A DNA stretch of 33,581 nt, taken from positions 1 to 33,581 of the forward strand of contig CAZGQY010000023.1 in the NCBI GenBank assembly GCA_964528035.1. Direction: 5' to 3'. This stretch comes from CAZGQY01 sp964528035 (GTDB lineage Bacteria > Pseudomonadota > Gammaproteobacteria > Methylococcales > UBA1147). Positions 14,702-24,285 of the stretch are shown piece after piece. Positions within the stretch are counted from its first letter, which is position 1, and every line of letters begins with the position of its first letter. The position numbers and the translations under genes were made by a program. The notes under the pieces were generated by a model, which had not been told where the DNA came from, searched no databases, and worked only from the letters and a program-made list of their open reading frames with translations.

Positions 14702-15802
14702 TCAGCCCGCCGATAAAGAATCTGCCGCACACCGGAATCCCAGGTACGGATAACTATTACCTACAAGAACCTGGGTTTCTGCAATGCCGTCATCGCCGAC
14801 TACCGAATGCTTGTACGAACCGCCATATACCCAGGCATAGCCCTCCTCAAGCTCCTTTTGCAGCGATTCTCCAAACGTCCATTCCCATACATTTCCAACA
14901 AGATCCAGACAACCATATCGTGAAACGCCGTCAGGAAACGCATTAACCGGTGTTGTTGTTTTTGGGCCTGTTTCCGGATTGTTGCAACGATCTTCGTTCC
15001 AGTTGTTTTTGAACCATGGAAAATCACCTCCAATCCCGCATTGCGAGGCCGCTTTCCATTCCATAGATGTGGGTAAACGACAGCCACACCATTTTGCGTA
15101 AGCCTGCGCATCTTCGAGAGCTACATTTACAACAGGATGATTCAATAATTCCTCAGGCGGTGTGTCACTACCCCAGGAATCCGGAGGCAGCACATCATTA
15201 TCTGCAACGTAGCGAGCATATTCCTGATTGGTGACCGGAGCTAAATCCAGGAAAAACTCAGAAACGATTTGCGTATTGCCAAATTTGTCACAAATTAAAC
15301 GGCTTTCCGGAATCAGGACAAAATAGCCTGAAACTGATGAGTCTTGTTTGTACAAGGCAACATTACTCATCGCTTCAGCTAAAGGACCCTCAAATCTAAC
15401 CCCCTTCTCACCAGTAGACTGTTCAAAGTGATCTAGTTGTATGGAAATAGAATCGCCAAATTGTTCTGATTTTAGTTGATTTTGCCGTATTAGAACGTGA
15501 TTTCTATATTTACCGTCTCCATACAGTTCCAAAAAGGATTGATGATCGGGCAAAGACTGAATCCATTGCATTTCTAATTTCTCAAGAAAAAGTAACGCAT
15601 CACGAGATTCCAAACAACGTCCGGTATCAACGACTTGCGCTTTTGTCGTATTACTGACCAACGACTTTCGCTGCGACATACTAAACATTCGAAAAAAAGC
15701 AGCTAGATTCAAGGTTCGCCAACCATATTTTTTCTTTATTGAAATTTTTATCATAACGAGCCTATTGTTTGTCGACTCTGAATCACAGTCGGAATTTTGC
15801 AA
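14702..15802 (-). CDS. Formylglycine-generating-enzyme-like (SUMF1/EgtB/PvdO) domain protein
   Basis: 366 aa. The N-terminal 170 residues are of unknown type (basic start, then WIQSLPDHQSFLELYGDG). The C-terminal half is an FGE-sulfatase fold: FFLDLAPVTNQEYARYVAD, HPVVNVALEDAQAYAKWCG, RLPTSMEWKAASQ, GCLDLVGNVWEWTFGE and YLGFRCAADS. The catalytic cysteine pair of true sulfatase-activating FGE is not evident, so a binding or structural role is as likely as catalysis. Its C-terminus lacks the NAC/AGC codon pattern of the DGR-like FGE protein at 30160-32247. The start is one of several possible: ATG codons also occur at residues 17 and 36. Confidence 0.8.
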   Translation of the reverse strand: MQNSDCDSESTNNRLVMIKISIKKKYGWRTLNLAAFFRMFSMSQRKSLVSNTTKAQVVDTGRCLESRDALLFLEKLEMQWIQSLPDHQSFLELYGDGKYRNHVLIRQNQLKSEQFGDSISIQLDHFEQSTGEKGVRFEGPLAEAMSNVALYKQDSSVSGYFVLIPESRLICDKFGNTQIVSEFFLDLAPVTNQEYARYVADNDVLPPDSWGSDTPPEELLNHPVVNVALEDAQAYAKWCGCRLPTSMEWKAASQCGIGGDFPWFKNNWNEDRCNNPETGPKTTTPVNAFPDGVSRYGCLDLVGNVWEWTFGESLQKELEEGYAWVYGGSYKHSVVGDDGIAETQVLVGNSYPYLGFRCAADSLSAG

Positions 15803-16302
15803 ATATTAATGGAACCATGGGGCAATAATAACAAATATTTTTACCACGACTGCTTCTATTGTAACTATTCGGTGTCATTTTTTGGAGAGTGCGAGCCTCA
15901 AGATTTTCTGAGTAGAGACACTCTATTTAGATAAATGAAGGCGAACTCTTACAGCTTTGGAATCGAATACTGCCAGCCCTTAGATTATCAGCAATTTCGA
16001 GTAATACTGGAATTTTCAGGACATTCGCTTGCAAGTCCCCGCTAATATTTCAGAATGTTTTTATTTTAATTTCAACTACACTCTGAGTTGTTCAAGCTTA
16101 ACAAAAGATGACAAGATTATATGCACTTTTGTCTGCTTCGAGCTTAATAAAAATCTTATAAACCACTCAAACTATTGTTATTAGTATAATTTTATTGCTC
16201 TCGCTACAGGGCAAACTCTACCACACATCAAGGTCGCTTCTCTATACCCCGGCAGCCACCTAAAAACATTATTATTCCAAATAATCAGGATGGTAGAAAC
16301 AA
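15803..16302. other. 500-bp gene-free stretch between divergent genes
   Basis: AT-rich, between the FGE-like gene (minus) and the PEP-CTERM gene (plus). It should hold both promoters, but no well-spaced sigma-70 or sigma-54 (GG-N10-GC) pair was found close to either start. A short dyad, ATTATT-CCA-AATAAT (16271-16285), lies just before the ribosome site AGGATGG of the PEP-CTERM gene. Confidence 0.5.
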
Positions 16303-16812
16303 ATGAAAAAATTATTAGCTGCACACTCGTCATTTCGAAAATTTCTTTGTGTAATTGCCCTTCTCACCATTGGCACAACAGCCAATGCAACACCCATTGT
16401 TGATACTTCCGGTAATATCACCCATCTGGATGTCAGTGGTACGAGCTACGATGTAACGTGGAATTTTGGTGCCATAACACCACCTGCGGGTGCCTTTGAT
16501 TTGTTTACAGGCAACGCAGGCTTTGCCGCCACTTTCATGAACGCTGTCCTGGCAGCGTTCACCAATGCGGGCTACACAGGTACGGCCGGACAAACATACT
16601 ATGGAGTCGATTACGCATTTAATACGGGCCCATTCTTAATGGACGTCGGCGCTGGCTTCAATTTAATCAATAGTGGCCATGGAAACTGGGCGGCTTTCAG
16701 CAATGCGGGCTGGGGAACAGTAACCACATCTGTTTCCGAACCTACAATCATTGCTCTCTTCAGCCTCGGTATGATCGGATTAGGTTACAGTTCCCGTAAG
16801 AACGCTGCTTAA
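16303..16812 (+). CDS. PEP-CTERM-type exported surface protein (SEP variant)
   Basis: 169 aa, ATG preceded by AGGATGG. A signal peptide spans about 1-29 (FLCVIALLTIGTTANA, cut after ANA). The mature part is small, Gly/Ala/Asn-rich and of unknown fold. The tail from about 144 reads VSEPTIIALFSLGMIGLGY followed by SSRKNAA. This is the PEP-CTERM sorting signal (short motif, one TM segment, basic end) with Ser replacing the first Pro. Such proteins are processed by an exosortase and are linked to exopolysaccharide production. No exosortase gene is in the window, so it must act from elsewhere. A strong terminator follows at 16838-16865, so the gene is probably monocistronic. Confidence 0.85.
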   Translation: MKKLLAAHSSFRKFLCVIALLTIGTTANATPIVDTSGNITHLDVSGTSYDVTWNFGAITPPAGAFDLFTGNAGFAATFMNAVLAAFTNAGYTGTAGQTYYGVDYAFNTGPFLMDVGAGFNLINSGHGNWAAFSNAGWGTVTTSVSEPTIIALFSLGMIGLGYSSRKNAA

Positions 16813-16837
16813 AAACTGTTATCATTCAATACCCCTG

Positions 16838-16865
16838 CGCCCTCCCCATTCCGGGAGGGCGTTTT
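16838..16865 (+). terminator. Rho-independent terminator of the PEP-CTERM gene
   Basis: CGCCCTCCC (16838-16846) pairs perfectly with GGGAGGGCG (16853-16861) across a 6-nt loop and is followed by TTTT. It lies 26 bp after the stop codon. Confidence 0.9.
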
Positions 16866-17111
16866 CATTGGGGGTGGTCTCATATTCCCGCAGTGTTCCG
16901 TATAAACGTACGCAATAAGGTCATATTTTTTCAGTATTGGTTAGCAGGGACTTCAATTGCTATGATTATCTTAAAACTCATTACTGTCTGGTCGACAGCA
17001 ACAAAAAAACAGCAGCAAAATATAGCCATCCCAAAGCGGCAAGACTAAAGAACACCAACGGGTCTATGTTTTCTTCTCGTCAGGTTCTAATCCTCTTTTT
17101 CTAAAGAGTTC

Positions 17112-17987
17112 TTAAGCGGTGCTCTTTTTTGAGATCAGCTCAAAAACCTCCTGAGCCTGTGTTTGAGCCTCGGGTAGCAATGCGTTAATTTTTTCGGCAT
17201 CCAATCCGGTAGATTTCCAAGTAAAGGGATCGATTCGTTGCAAATAATTTTCTGATTCTTCTTCAAGCGCCAGTGCAATTCCATAGGCATGCGCTATATG
17301 CAGTAAACAGCTCTCAATAACACATTGATCCGCACTATTCGGTTCAGTATGACAGGCAGTTATTTCCTGGAAATTGTTGGGTAAGTTCCAAAGTTGCATT
17401 AATTCAGCGCCAACCTGAGCGTAATCAAATCCGATGATCTCTCGTTGAGCTTCACACAATAACTGAGCCTCTCCTTCTGATTGCACCAATGCCTTTTTTG
17501 ACTGATCGGGCAATTCCGAAAAAAGAATCAACTGACCCACTTCGTGTAGCAAACCAATAACAAATAAACGTTCACTGCCTCGAATATTACATTCACTACC
17601 CAGAATACGTGTCAAAACGCCACAGAAAACCGAACGGCGCCAGAATTCGGTCATATCAATGAACTCATTCGATATGTCCGAAAAAGAATTCACTGCGCTT
17701 ATACTCAGAACCAAGTCGTGTAATTGACCAATTCCGAAAAAATTGAGCGCACGACTGATCGTATCAATCTGACCACCAAAACCAAAAAAGGCACTATTCA
17801 CCACTCTCAATACACTTGAGGACAAATTCGGATCCGTTATTACAACATTGGAGAAATCTTCAAGATCTGCAGATGGATCGTCGACTAATTCCCGGATTCG
17901 TAAATAAATTTCAGGTAATGAAATTAGATTACTTACACCACGAACTAATTCAGTTGGTCCACATTCGATTGTTTTTGTGTTTTGCAT
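17112..17987 (-). CDS. HDOD-domain signalling protein
   Basis: 291 aa. Residues about 12-220 follow the HDOD domain: LISLPEIYLRIRELVDDP, ITDPNLSSSVLRVVNSAFF, ISRALNFFGIGQLHDLVLSI and FVIGLLHEVGQLILFSELP. HDOD domains are HD-related but usually lack catalytic metal ligands, and they act as scaffolds in signalling, often with c-di-GMP or two-component proteins. No second domain is visible in the last 70 residues, apart from a short acidic helix. The gene is divergent from the glycosyltransferase gene, with only 56 bp between starts. Confidence 0.9.
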   Translation of the reverse strand: MQNTKTIECGPTELVRGVSNLISLPEIYLRIRELVDDPSADLEDFSNVVITDPNLSSSVLRVVNSAFFGFGGQIDTISRALNFFGIGQLHDLVLSISAVNSFSDISNEFIDMTEFWRRSVFCGVLTRILGSECNIRGSERLFVIGLLHEVGQLILFSELPDQSKKALVQSEGEAQLLCEAQREIIGFDYAQVGAELMQLWNLPNNFQEITACHTEPNSADQCVIESCLLHIAHAYGIALALEEESENYLQRIDPFTWKSTGLDAEKINALLPEAQTQAQEVFELISKKSTA

Positions 17988-18043
17988 ACCACCAATATTA
18001 GTTTAATCTGGAAAAAAATCTAACAACCTACAAGTCTTTTACC

Positions 18044-19615
18044 ATGAAATATTTTACCGATCGATCACTGCAAATAGTCCTGGCCCTATTCACATTTGTG
18101 GTTTTCATAGCAGGTATTGGTAGCTCCAGCATTCTTACGCAGGGCGACGAATCCGACTATATTCGCAGCTCTCAGGAAATGTACTCCAGCGGTGATTGGT
18201 TATCACCTACATTGCGTGAAGAACTTCGTTTTACCAAACCTCCGTTACTTTATTGGATGGTTGTCAGTTCCTACAAAATATTCGGTGTTTCTTTTTTTTC
18301 TGCGCGCCTGCCAAGTGTATTTTGCGCGGTATTGACAGTTATATTCATATTTCGTCTGGGCCGGCTGTTATTTAATAGAGACGCTGCATGGCTCGCTGCG
18401 TTACTAACCGCTACATCCTTTGGGATGGTGAAATTCTCGAAAATCGTGCTTATGGAGAGCCCGTTAATTCTGACGCTTCTATTAGCTTTTTATTATTTCG
18501 TACGATTTTACCGAGAACGTTCCAATGGCTTGCTGATTGGGTGTTTTGTGTGGCTCGGTATAACAGCCTTACTGAAAAGCCCCATTTATTCTGCAATCGC
18601 TTTGACCGCTATGGTTTTATTTCTGTTGAGTGAAAAAAGCCTGAAACGATTATTTTGCAAAGAACTGGTTTCCGCAACAAGCATTGCACTATTGATTGCT
18701 ATTCCCTGGTACATTGCAATGGTAGTAATACACGGTCATCTATTCACTGATTTTTACATGAATGAACATGTCAATAAATTCGAAGCCGTGCCGCATTTTG
18801 TCTTGCGTGTATGGTTTGGATTACTTTTGTATATGATGCCGTGGACAAGCTATGTTTTTTATGCCGCATGGGTGATATTTTCAAGGCAAATCTACCTGGA
18901 TTGGCAATACAAACTTTTGTTGATCATTATGGGCCTTTTCCTGGTAGTGTTTATGATTCCTAACCAAAAAGGGCTTTATTATGCAATCCCTCTCCTACCC
19001 TATTGTGGGTTAATGACCGGTGGCATACTGGCAGGGACATTTGCTCCGGGGAAATCTTGGGACTATTTGACCGCTGCGATATTGATTTCGGCTGGACTGG
19101 TCTTCGCAGTAATAGTGTTTTTGCTCGATTCTGCGGTGCCTTTTACGCTGGCATCCTGTTTATTTTTACTTGCCGCCGGGTTGGTCTTAATCAGGTCTCA
19201 ATCCAAAACAATCCCTATGATTCTTTCTGGTGTAGCATTGATCCCTTTATACACGCATATATTTCCTGCAATTAATTTCGAAATCATACCCGTTCAGAAA
19301 ACCCTGGCGCTTATAGAAGAAAAACCTTTATACAGTTATAAGCTCTCGCCACTGAAATTCAAAAATGCGCTTGACTACAAGGTTGACGAATTATCAGCTC
19401 CGGATGATGTAGCAAGATCTCTCGCTCAAGGTGGATATATAATCCTTCGGGCCGAAGATTACCTGGCACTAAAAAATGACCTTAGTCAACATACCAGGCA
19501 ACGTCTTGAGTGGGTGCGCTGGCAACGTCGAATACCATTCAAAAAAATAGTCAATTCAGCGATAGAACAACGTCCTGAGGATTTACACGAAAGTGTACTG
19601 CTCATTTCGAAATGA
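18044..19615 (+). CDS. ArnT/PMT-like glycosyltransferase, inner membrane (GT39/GT83 class)
   Basis: 523 aa with about 10-12 predicted TM helices in residues 1-400 and a soluble C-terminal part. The first periplasmic loop has the catalytic-type Asp35-Glu36 in QGDESDYIRSSQEMYSSGDW, followed by RFTKPPLLYWM. This is the signature of ArnT and related dolichyl/undecaprenyl-phosphate-sugar transferases. These enzymes move a sugar from a polyprenyl carrier to lipid A, protein or glycan in the periplasm. The acceptor cannot be told from the sequence. No arn operon genes are adjacent, so L-Ara4N modification of lipid A is not supported by context. Confidence 0.88.
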   Translation: MKYFTDRSLQIVLALFTFVVFIAGIGSSSILTQGDESDYIRSSQEMYSSGDWLSPTLREELRFTKPPLLYWMVVSSYKIFGVSFFSARLPSVFCAVLTVIFIFRLGRLLFNRDAAWLAALLTATSFGMVKFSKIVLMESPLILTLLLAFYYFVRFYRERSNGLLIGCFVWLGITALLKSPIYSAIALTAMVLFLLSEKSLKRLFCKELVSATSIALLIAIPWYIAMVVIHGHLFTDFYMNEHVNKFEAVPHFVLRVWFGLLLYMMPWTSYVFYAAWVIFSRQIYLDWQYKLLLIIMGLFLVVFMIPNQKGLYYAIPLLPYCGLMTGGILAGTFAPGKSWDYLTAAILISAGLVFAVIVFLLDSAVPFTLASCLFLLAAGLVLIRSQSKTIPMILSGVALIPLYTHIFPAINFEIIPVQKTLALIEEKPLYSYKLSPLKFKNALDYKVDELSAPDDVARSLAQGGYIILRAEDYLALKNDLSQHTRQRLEWVRWQRRIPFKKIVNSAIEQRPEDLHESVLLISK

Positions 19616-19931
19616 TCCGCATTGAATCAAATAACCCTTTGTACATACTGTTTAGGATGGGTGATCCATAATTCCAGCACAGCCCTCATGATTATTATGA
19701 AGAATATGAACTAAACTAAAGGATAATTTTATGTAAAGAATTTATGTTAATTGTTTCAAGTCAGTCATTCCTATGATCGGACTGTTTCGCATTGATCACT
19801 TAAAATCAGGTGAAGCCGTGCCTGAAAGTGTCGTTACAAGACCCATTGTTACACAACTTTAAAAGATCAATGACCTGAAATTGCTGAGTCAGCCAGACTG
19901 AAAGATTACGATTATTGAAAAGAAAAACTCT
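19616..19931. other. 316-bp gene-free stretch
   Basis: AT-rich spacer between the glycosyltransferase and PilZ-like genes. It holds a 29-codon frame (19773-19862, MIGLFRIDHLKSGEAVPESV) that looks protein-like but has no family resemblance or ribosome site. No terminator or clear promoter was found. Confidence 0.4.
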
Positions 19932-21788
19932 ATGAATATCAATCAGACAATGGTCAATTCGAATGCGGCTTTCAAACCTGGAGATGATCTGCCAAACGAT
20001 TTGGATATTTCCTCAATAAAGGCTTGGTTGACACAATTACCCATGGCGAATACAACAAAATCCAGCCGCATGATTTTGTCTTTTATACAACTGGTCAATG
20101 AATCAGAACTGGAGGCAGTCCGACGCTTTGAAATACTTGAATGCCTGCGACCCGCTCTTATCGTATTACTACCTTCTTTGGATGCGCAATTCATAGACAG
20201 AGGCATTCCTTTAAGTGACCGATCCAAAACCTTTGCAAAACTTTGTCTGGATTGTCGCTTATCAATCGCTACGGGCTACAGGTTGATAAGTGATACACCA
20301 CAATTCTCAGAAAACCAGGAATTCAACCCGACAATGCAATCAACGGTGTTGTATCGGTTTTTACATACGCAATGTATGTTATTGATACGCGCGTCAAATT
20401 TATACGAGGAGACCAGTCGGGATTTCTGGTCAGAGATTTATCAAGTATTTTCTCTTGCGCAAAGCATGGCACTGGAAAACGAATCAATAGAAGATATTGA
20501 TTCCGAATCAGAAGGTGAAATCACAATCTCTATTGTATTCAAAACGATCGTATTATTTTCATTAATCAATCCATTTAAATACCAGCAACGCAGCCACTAT
20601 CAAATTTATCGGTTGATTTTACAATTTGCGCAATTTTGCACGTTGCACAATAAAGCCATTGTTGATGGACGAAAAGCTCTATTTTTAGTCGACCTAAAAA
20701 CTGAAAAAGCACCTGGACAGGTGCAATATGCAACTCTCGAAACTGTTCAAAAACCATTATTTATTTACACTCGTGGTATGGCAGAGGCGATCGTATCAGA
20801 AATTCAAACAATCGCATCCGGGGATAAAAGCGACCTAAGCAGCCAACTTCCCAGACTTTCTTTTGTGCATAATGTTATCCGCATGCTCGGTGCACCACCG
20901 CGGCGTAAAGCAATACGTGTTGCCGAGGATCAGCAAATGCAAATGTCAATCGGCATGTCTAACATCGCTAAAGCCTTCGTAAATCAAGATTCTGAAAAAT
21001 CTACAAAAACACCCGATAAATCTATTTCTAATGCCAAACAGACTAAAAGTAATTTAAATAATACTCATTTGTATGGTTTAGCGAGATCGAATAATACCGA
21101 ATCAAGTCAGCCGACTGAAAATTCTTTGCAGTATAATTTAATCCCAATTGAAAATGATTTCGGTTTTATTAATGATTCTTCCCGGAAAAATAATGTTTCC
21201 GTGCGCAATAATGACGCTCGTAACAATAGTTCTGTTATCAATTGGTTTGCTAATGAATCGCAACTACAAACCAGTAGTGATAACATCTGGAATAACCCTG
21301 CCGGCTCATCCAGCGGATATGACACTGAACAGGGTCGCAGCGAAAATCAAAATGTGATCGGACAACTCGTTGATTCCAGTATTACCGGTTATCAACTTAT
21401 GTGGCCCAAACCCTGCGCCATTAAATTAAAAATAACTGAGCTAATTGGATTAGAAGCAGAAAATAATCGATTGGAACTGGGTGTTGTTCGCTGGATTCGA
21501 AACGGTATCGATAAACTATGCATCGGATTGGAATTATTATCACATGAAGCCAAAGTGGTGGCTATAATTGGTCAGGGAAATTCAGCTCAACATAACCATG
21601 CCTTTGTATTTCTTGATCGATTCGAAAAAAACTCGACAACAAGTATTGTACTTCAATCACACAAATATAAGCCTGGCGATCACATCGATCTATTGGTGGC
21701 TAAGTCCAGGGTTAAATATCGACTGGAAGCACTCAAGGAGTCTACAGAGACTTATCGCTATTTTAATTTGGCCAAAACAAGAGACTGA
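19932..21788 (+). CDS. PilZ-like domain protein with long helical N-terminus
   Basis: 618 aa. Residues about 25-330 are helical (IKAWLTQLPMANTTKSSRMI, RRFEILECLRPALIVLLPSL). They resemble the N-terminal region of a gammaproteobacterial family of PilZ-type proteins. Residues about 335-485 are a low-complexity Asn/Ser-rich linker. The C-terminal part (about 486-600) looks like a PilZ beta-barrel: GQLVDSSITGYQLMW, LELGVVRWIRNG, LCIGLELLSHEA. The c-di-GMP-binding arginine motif RxxxR is not obvious; RRKAIR at about 324 is the nearest. Binding of c-di-GMP is therefore uncertain. The gene appears to stand alone. Confidence 0.55.
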   Translation: MNINQTMVNSNAAFKPGDDLPNDLDISSIKAWLTQLPMANTTKSSRMILSFIQLVNESELEAVRRFEILECLRPALIVLLPSLDAQFIDRGIPLSDRSKTFAKLCLDCRLSIATGYRLISDTPQFSENQEFNPTMQSTVLYRFLHTQCMLLIRASNLYEETSRDFWSEIYQVFSLAQSMALENESIEDIDSESEGEITISIVFKTIVLFSLINPFKYQQRSHYQIYRLILQFAQFCTLHNKAIVDGRKALFLVDLKTEKAPGQVQYATLETVQKPLFIYTRGMAEAIVSEIQTIASGDKSDLSSQLPRLSFVHNVIRMLGAPPRRKAIRVAEDQQMQMSIGMSNIAKAFVNQDSEKSTKTPDKSISNAKQTKSNLNNTHLYGLARSNNTESSQPTENSLQYNLIPIENDFGFINDSSRKNNVSVRNNDARNNSSVINWFANESQLQTSSDNIWNNPAGSSSGYDTEQGRSENQNVIGQLVDSSITGYQLMWPKPCAIKLKITELIGLEAENNRLELGVVRWIRNGIDKLCIGLELLSHEAKVVAIIGQGNSAQHNHAFVFLDRFEKNSTTSIVLQSHKYKPGDHIDLLVAKSRVKYRLEALKESTETYRYFNLAKTRD

Positions 21789-22041
21789 AGTTAAAGTACC
21801 CCACTCACTATCGCTTAAAGTATAGACTTCATACATACCTCAACACCGGCTTCCATTGTTGATTTCGCTACAATAACGAAATCAACTATTCTCGGTTATT
21901 GCAGTTCTTCGTTACTTATACCCCTACACTATTGTGGCACTGCTGCCGGGAGTCGGTTTCAAAATAAATATCCGACAGACACTTAGTTAAGAATAGGATA
22001 TGATAGCCGCGAATAATTTGACGACACAATGAGAGTATTAA

Positions 22042-23037
22042 ATGAAATTTGTTGTTTCCTATCCGCAAACTAATTGGGACTACGTAAAATTCAGATTAAA
22101 TCGGATTATACGCGGAGAAGACCGATCAAATGACGTATTTAAAGGCTCCATGGGGGGTAAGTTACAATTATTTGAACACAGTGGAGGACTGGGACAGATC
22201 ACTTCCGTATCAGAAGTGTATCCGGATAAACCTTTTGGAATGCAGTATGTAGCTGGAGAAGGCTTATATTTTATTACTGGTTTACCCTGCCCGGAGGACG
22301 GAGTTCCAGCCAACGAGCATATTGTCAGACTCAATGACAGCGGCCAGATCGATCTGGAAATTCGCAGTCCGCTATTTTCTCAACTTCGATCCACCCGCCG
22401 CACCGAGAAAGGTCTGCTGGTTACATCCAGCGGTATTGATGCTCTTTTGGAAGTCGATCTCAACGGAGAAATTCTATGGTCATGGTGGGCCACCGAACAT
22501 GGATATGACCAGGCTCATGGAGGCGGCACACGGACTATTGATAAACAAATTGACCATCGGCTCAAGTGTTATCCAGGTCGTCTGCAAACCACACACATGA
22601 ATTCGGCCATCATCGACCCGCAAAACCCCGATAAAATCTTAACCCTACTTTTCTACCAGGGCGCATTAGCACAAATTGACCGTGCTTCGCTTAAAACCGA
22701 AATAGTCGCTACCGGACTAAGCGGTCCCCACCATATACGGCCACATTCGCAAGGCTATATGCTATCAAACTCGCGGAAAGGCCAGGTATTACTATTTGAT
22801 ATCGATTTTCAACTGCGCGAAATAATTCAGGCTACCGGTAAATACTTCCCGGTAAAATGGGTACAGGATGCAATCGAAACGCCATTCAACACACAATTGA
22901 TCGCCGATTGTAATACCTTTAAATTACGCGAACGAAACCAGGCAGGACATGTAAAAACATTCAAAACCCGCTTGCCCAATCGTATATTTCAAATTGAACC
23001 GGTTGCAGATAATTTTGCGTTGCCGGTGAGTCTTTGA
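22042..23037 (+). CDS. Hypothetical beta-propeller-like protein
   Basis: 331 aa, no signal peptide or TM helix. Repeating strand patterns suggest a beta-propeller of the NHL/SMP-30/arylsulfotransferase-like kind: GGLGQITSVSEVYPDKPFGM, GLYFITGLPCPEDG, EHIVRLNDSGQIDLEI, SGIDALLEVDLNGEILWSWW, LQTTHMNSAIIDP, GLSGPHHIRPHSQGYMLSNS and GQVLLFDIDFQLREII. Two conserved-looking histidine positions (THMNSA and PHHIRPH) could be functional. No enzyme class can be assigned. It converges on waaF. Confidence 0.6.
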   Translation: MKFVVSYPQTNWDYVKFRLNRIIRGEDRSNDVFKGSMGGKLQLFEHSGGLGQITSVSEVYPDKPFGMQYVAGEGLYFITGLPCPEDGVPANEHIVRLNDSGQIDLEIRSPLFSQLRSTRRTEKGLLVTSSGIDALLEVDLNGEILWSWWATEHGYDQAHGGGTRTIDKQIDHRLKCYPGRLQTTHMNSAIIDPQNPDKILTLLFYQGALAQIDRASLKTEIVATGLSGPHHIRPHSQGYMLSNSRKGQVLLFDIDFQLREIIQATGKYFPVKWVQDAIETPFNTQLIADCNTFKLRERNQAGHVKTFKTRLPNRIFQIEPVADNFALPVSL

Positions 23038-23114
23038 GGCACGGCGCAGTCTTAAGTAGCTGGGGGGCTCAAGAAGCCACTATCCCGGTATGTCAGACTA
23101 GCTGTCGCTTGTTC

Positions 23115-23134
23115 TTTTCCCTCGTGGGAGAAAA
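23115..23134. terminator. Weak possible bidirectional terminator
   Basis: TTTTCCC (23115-23121), loop TCGT, then GGG-A-G-AAAA. The stem is imperfect (bulged), but it lies between the two convergent genes ending at 23037 and 23183. Confidence 0.3.
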
Positions 23135-23182
23135 ATTCTGAAGAGAAGCGAACTGTCCCTTCAATTCATGTTCATTGAACCT

Positions 23183-24193
23183 TCACCCAAGCGGCAACAA
23201 ATCCAGCACCTGATCCGGTGTAATATCCTGAAGACATCGAGTGTGTCCGAAAGGACATACCCGCTTGAAACAGGGCGAACAATCCAGGCCCAAAGACAAT
23301 ATTCGGGCATGCTTATTCAACGGAGGTGTAAAACCGGGATCAGAAGACCCATAGACTGCCACAAGTGGTTTATCCAAAGCCGCAGCGACATGCATTAAAC
23401 CGGAGTCATTACTCAGCACACAATGGGTTAATGCCAAAAGATTAATAGCATCGTTCATATTGGTACGTCCACTGAAATCAATACAGCAATCTCCGGCAGT
23501 TTGGTTAATCTGGGCGCATACTGCTTGATCCCGTTGTGAACCAAATAACCAAATTTCCCAGCCCCGTTTTTTTCGTTGTTGTGCCACCGCTGCAAAATGT
23601 TCGACCGGCCATCTTTTTGCTTCGCCGTATTCGGCACCCGGGCATAGACCCAATATTTTTTTTCCGCGAATATCCAATTCAAAACGGTCTGCAACGCTGG
23701 TTAAATCCAGCTTTTTGACATTTAACCGGGGTTCGGGACAAACGGGAGGAACTTGCGTATTTTTTTCCAGACCCAGCGCCACGAACCTTTGTACCGTCAT
23801 GGGTAATTTCTGTTTATCCAGTCGGCGCAAGTCATTTAATAAACCCCAGCGCTGTTCCCCAATGTATCCGGTTCGCAAAGGAATATTTGCGAAAAAAGGA
23901 ATCAGTGCAGATTTCAATGAATTAGGTAGCAAGATTACCTGTTGGTACTGCCCTTCTCGCAATTTTCGGCCCAATTTATAGCGTGCAGCGAACCCCAGTT
24001 CACCACGCTTCAAAGGGATTTCTATCGGTTGAGAAACTTCTGCCATATGTTGTAGTAATGGCAAGGTCCAGGCAGGCGCCAAGACGTCGATTTTACAGCC
24101 TGGATTATTCTTGGCCAACAGTATAAAAAGGCTCTGCGCCATCACCATATCGCCCACCCAGTTTGGCCCAACGATGAGTATGCGTTCAAGCAT
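23183..24193 (-). CDS. waaF: ADP-heptose:LPS heptosyltransferase II
   Basis: 336 aa, the usual length. The N-terminus MLERILIVGPNWVGDMVMAQ is a GT9-family hallmark. Later blocks GLCPGAEYGEAKRWPVEHFA, NDSGLMHVAAALDKPLVAVY and GSSDPGFTPP are typical of WaaF. The enzyme adds the second L-glycero-D-manno-heptose to the LPS inner core on the cytoplasmic side of the inner membrane. It lies downstream of the SNF2 helicase gene on the same strand with a 92-bp gap. No other waa genes are adjacent here. Confidence 0.93.
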   Translation of the reverse strand: MLERILIVGPNWVGDMVMAQSLFILLAKNNPGCKIDVLAPAWTLPLLQHMAEVSQPIEIPLKRGELGFAARYKLGRKLREGQYQQVILLPNSLKSALIPFFANIPLRTGYIGEQRWGLLNDLRRLDKQKLPMTVQRFVALGLEKNTQVPPVCPEPRLNVKKLDLTSVADRFELDIRGKKILGLCPGAEYGEAKRWPVEHFAAVAQQRKKRGWEIWLFGSQRDQAVCAQINQTAGDCCIDFSGRTNMNDAINLLALTHCVLSNDSGLMHVAAALDKPLVAVYGSSDPGFTPPLNKHARILSLGLDCSPCFKRVCPFGHTRCLQDITPDQVLDLLPLG

Positions 24194-24285
24194 AATATCG
24201 ACCCAACCGCTTATCCAGCAGGATTCTAGATCCTATGTGGCCCTTATCCATTTAAAACTCCAACATCAATTCAGTACCTTCAACG

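Noticed and set aside
14702..14860. Possible second DGR variable region in the other FGE-like protein
   Set aside because: The C-terminal codons do not show the TAC/GAC/AGC pattern, and the tail lacks the RGGSW...GFRLA framing.
18044..19615. Assignment as ArnT proper (L-Ara4N transferase)
   Set aside because: The family signature is shared by many GT39/GT83 enzymes, and none of the other arn genes is adjacent.
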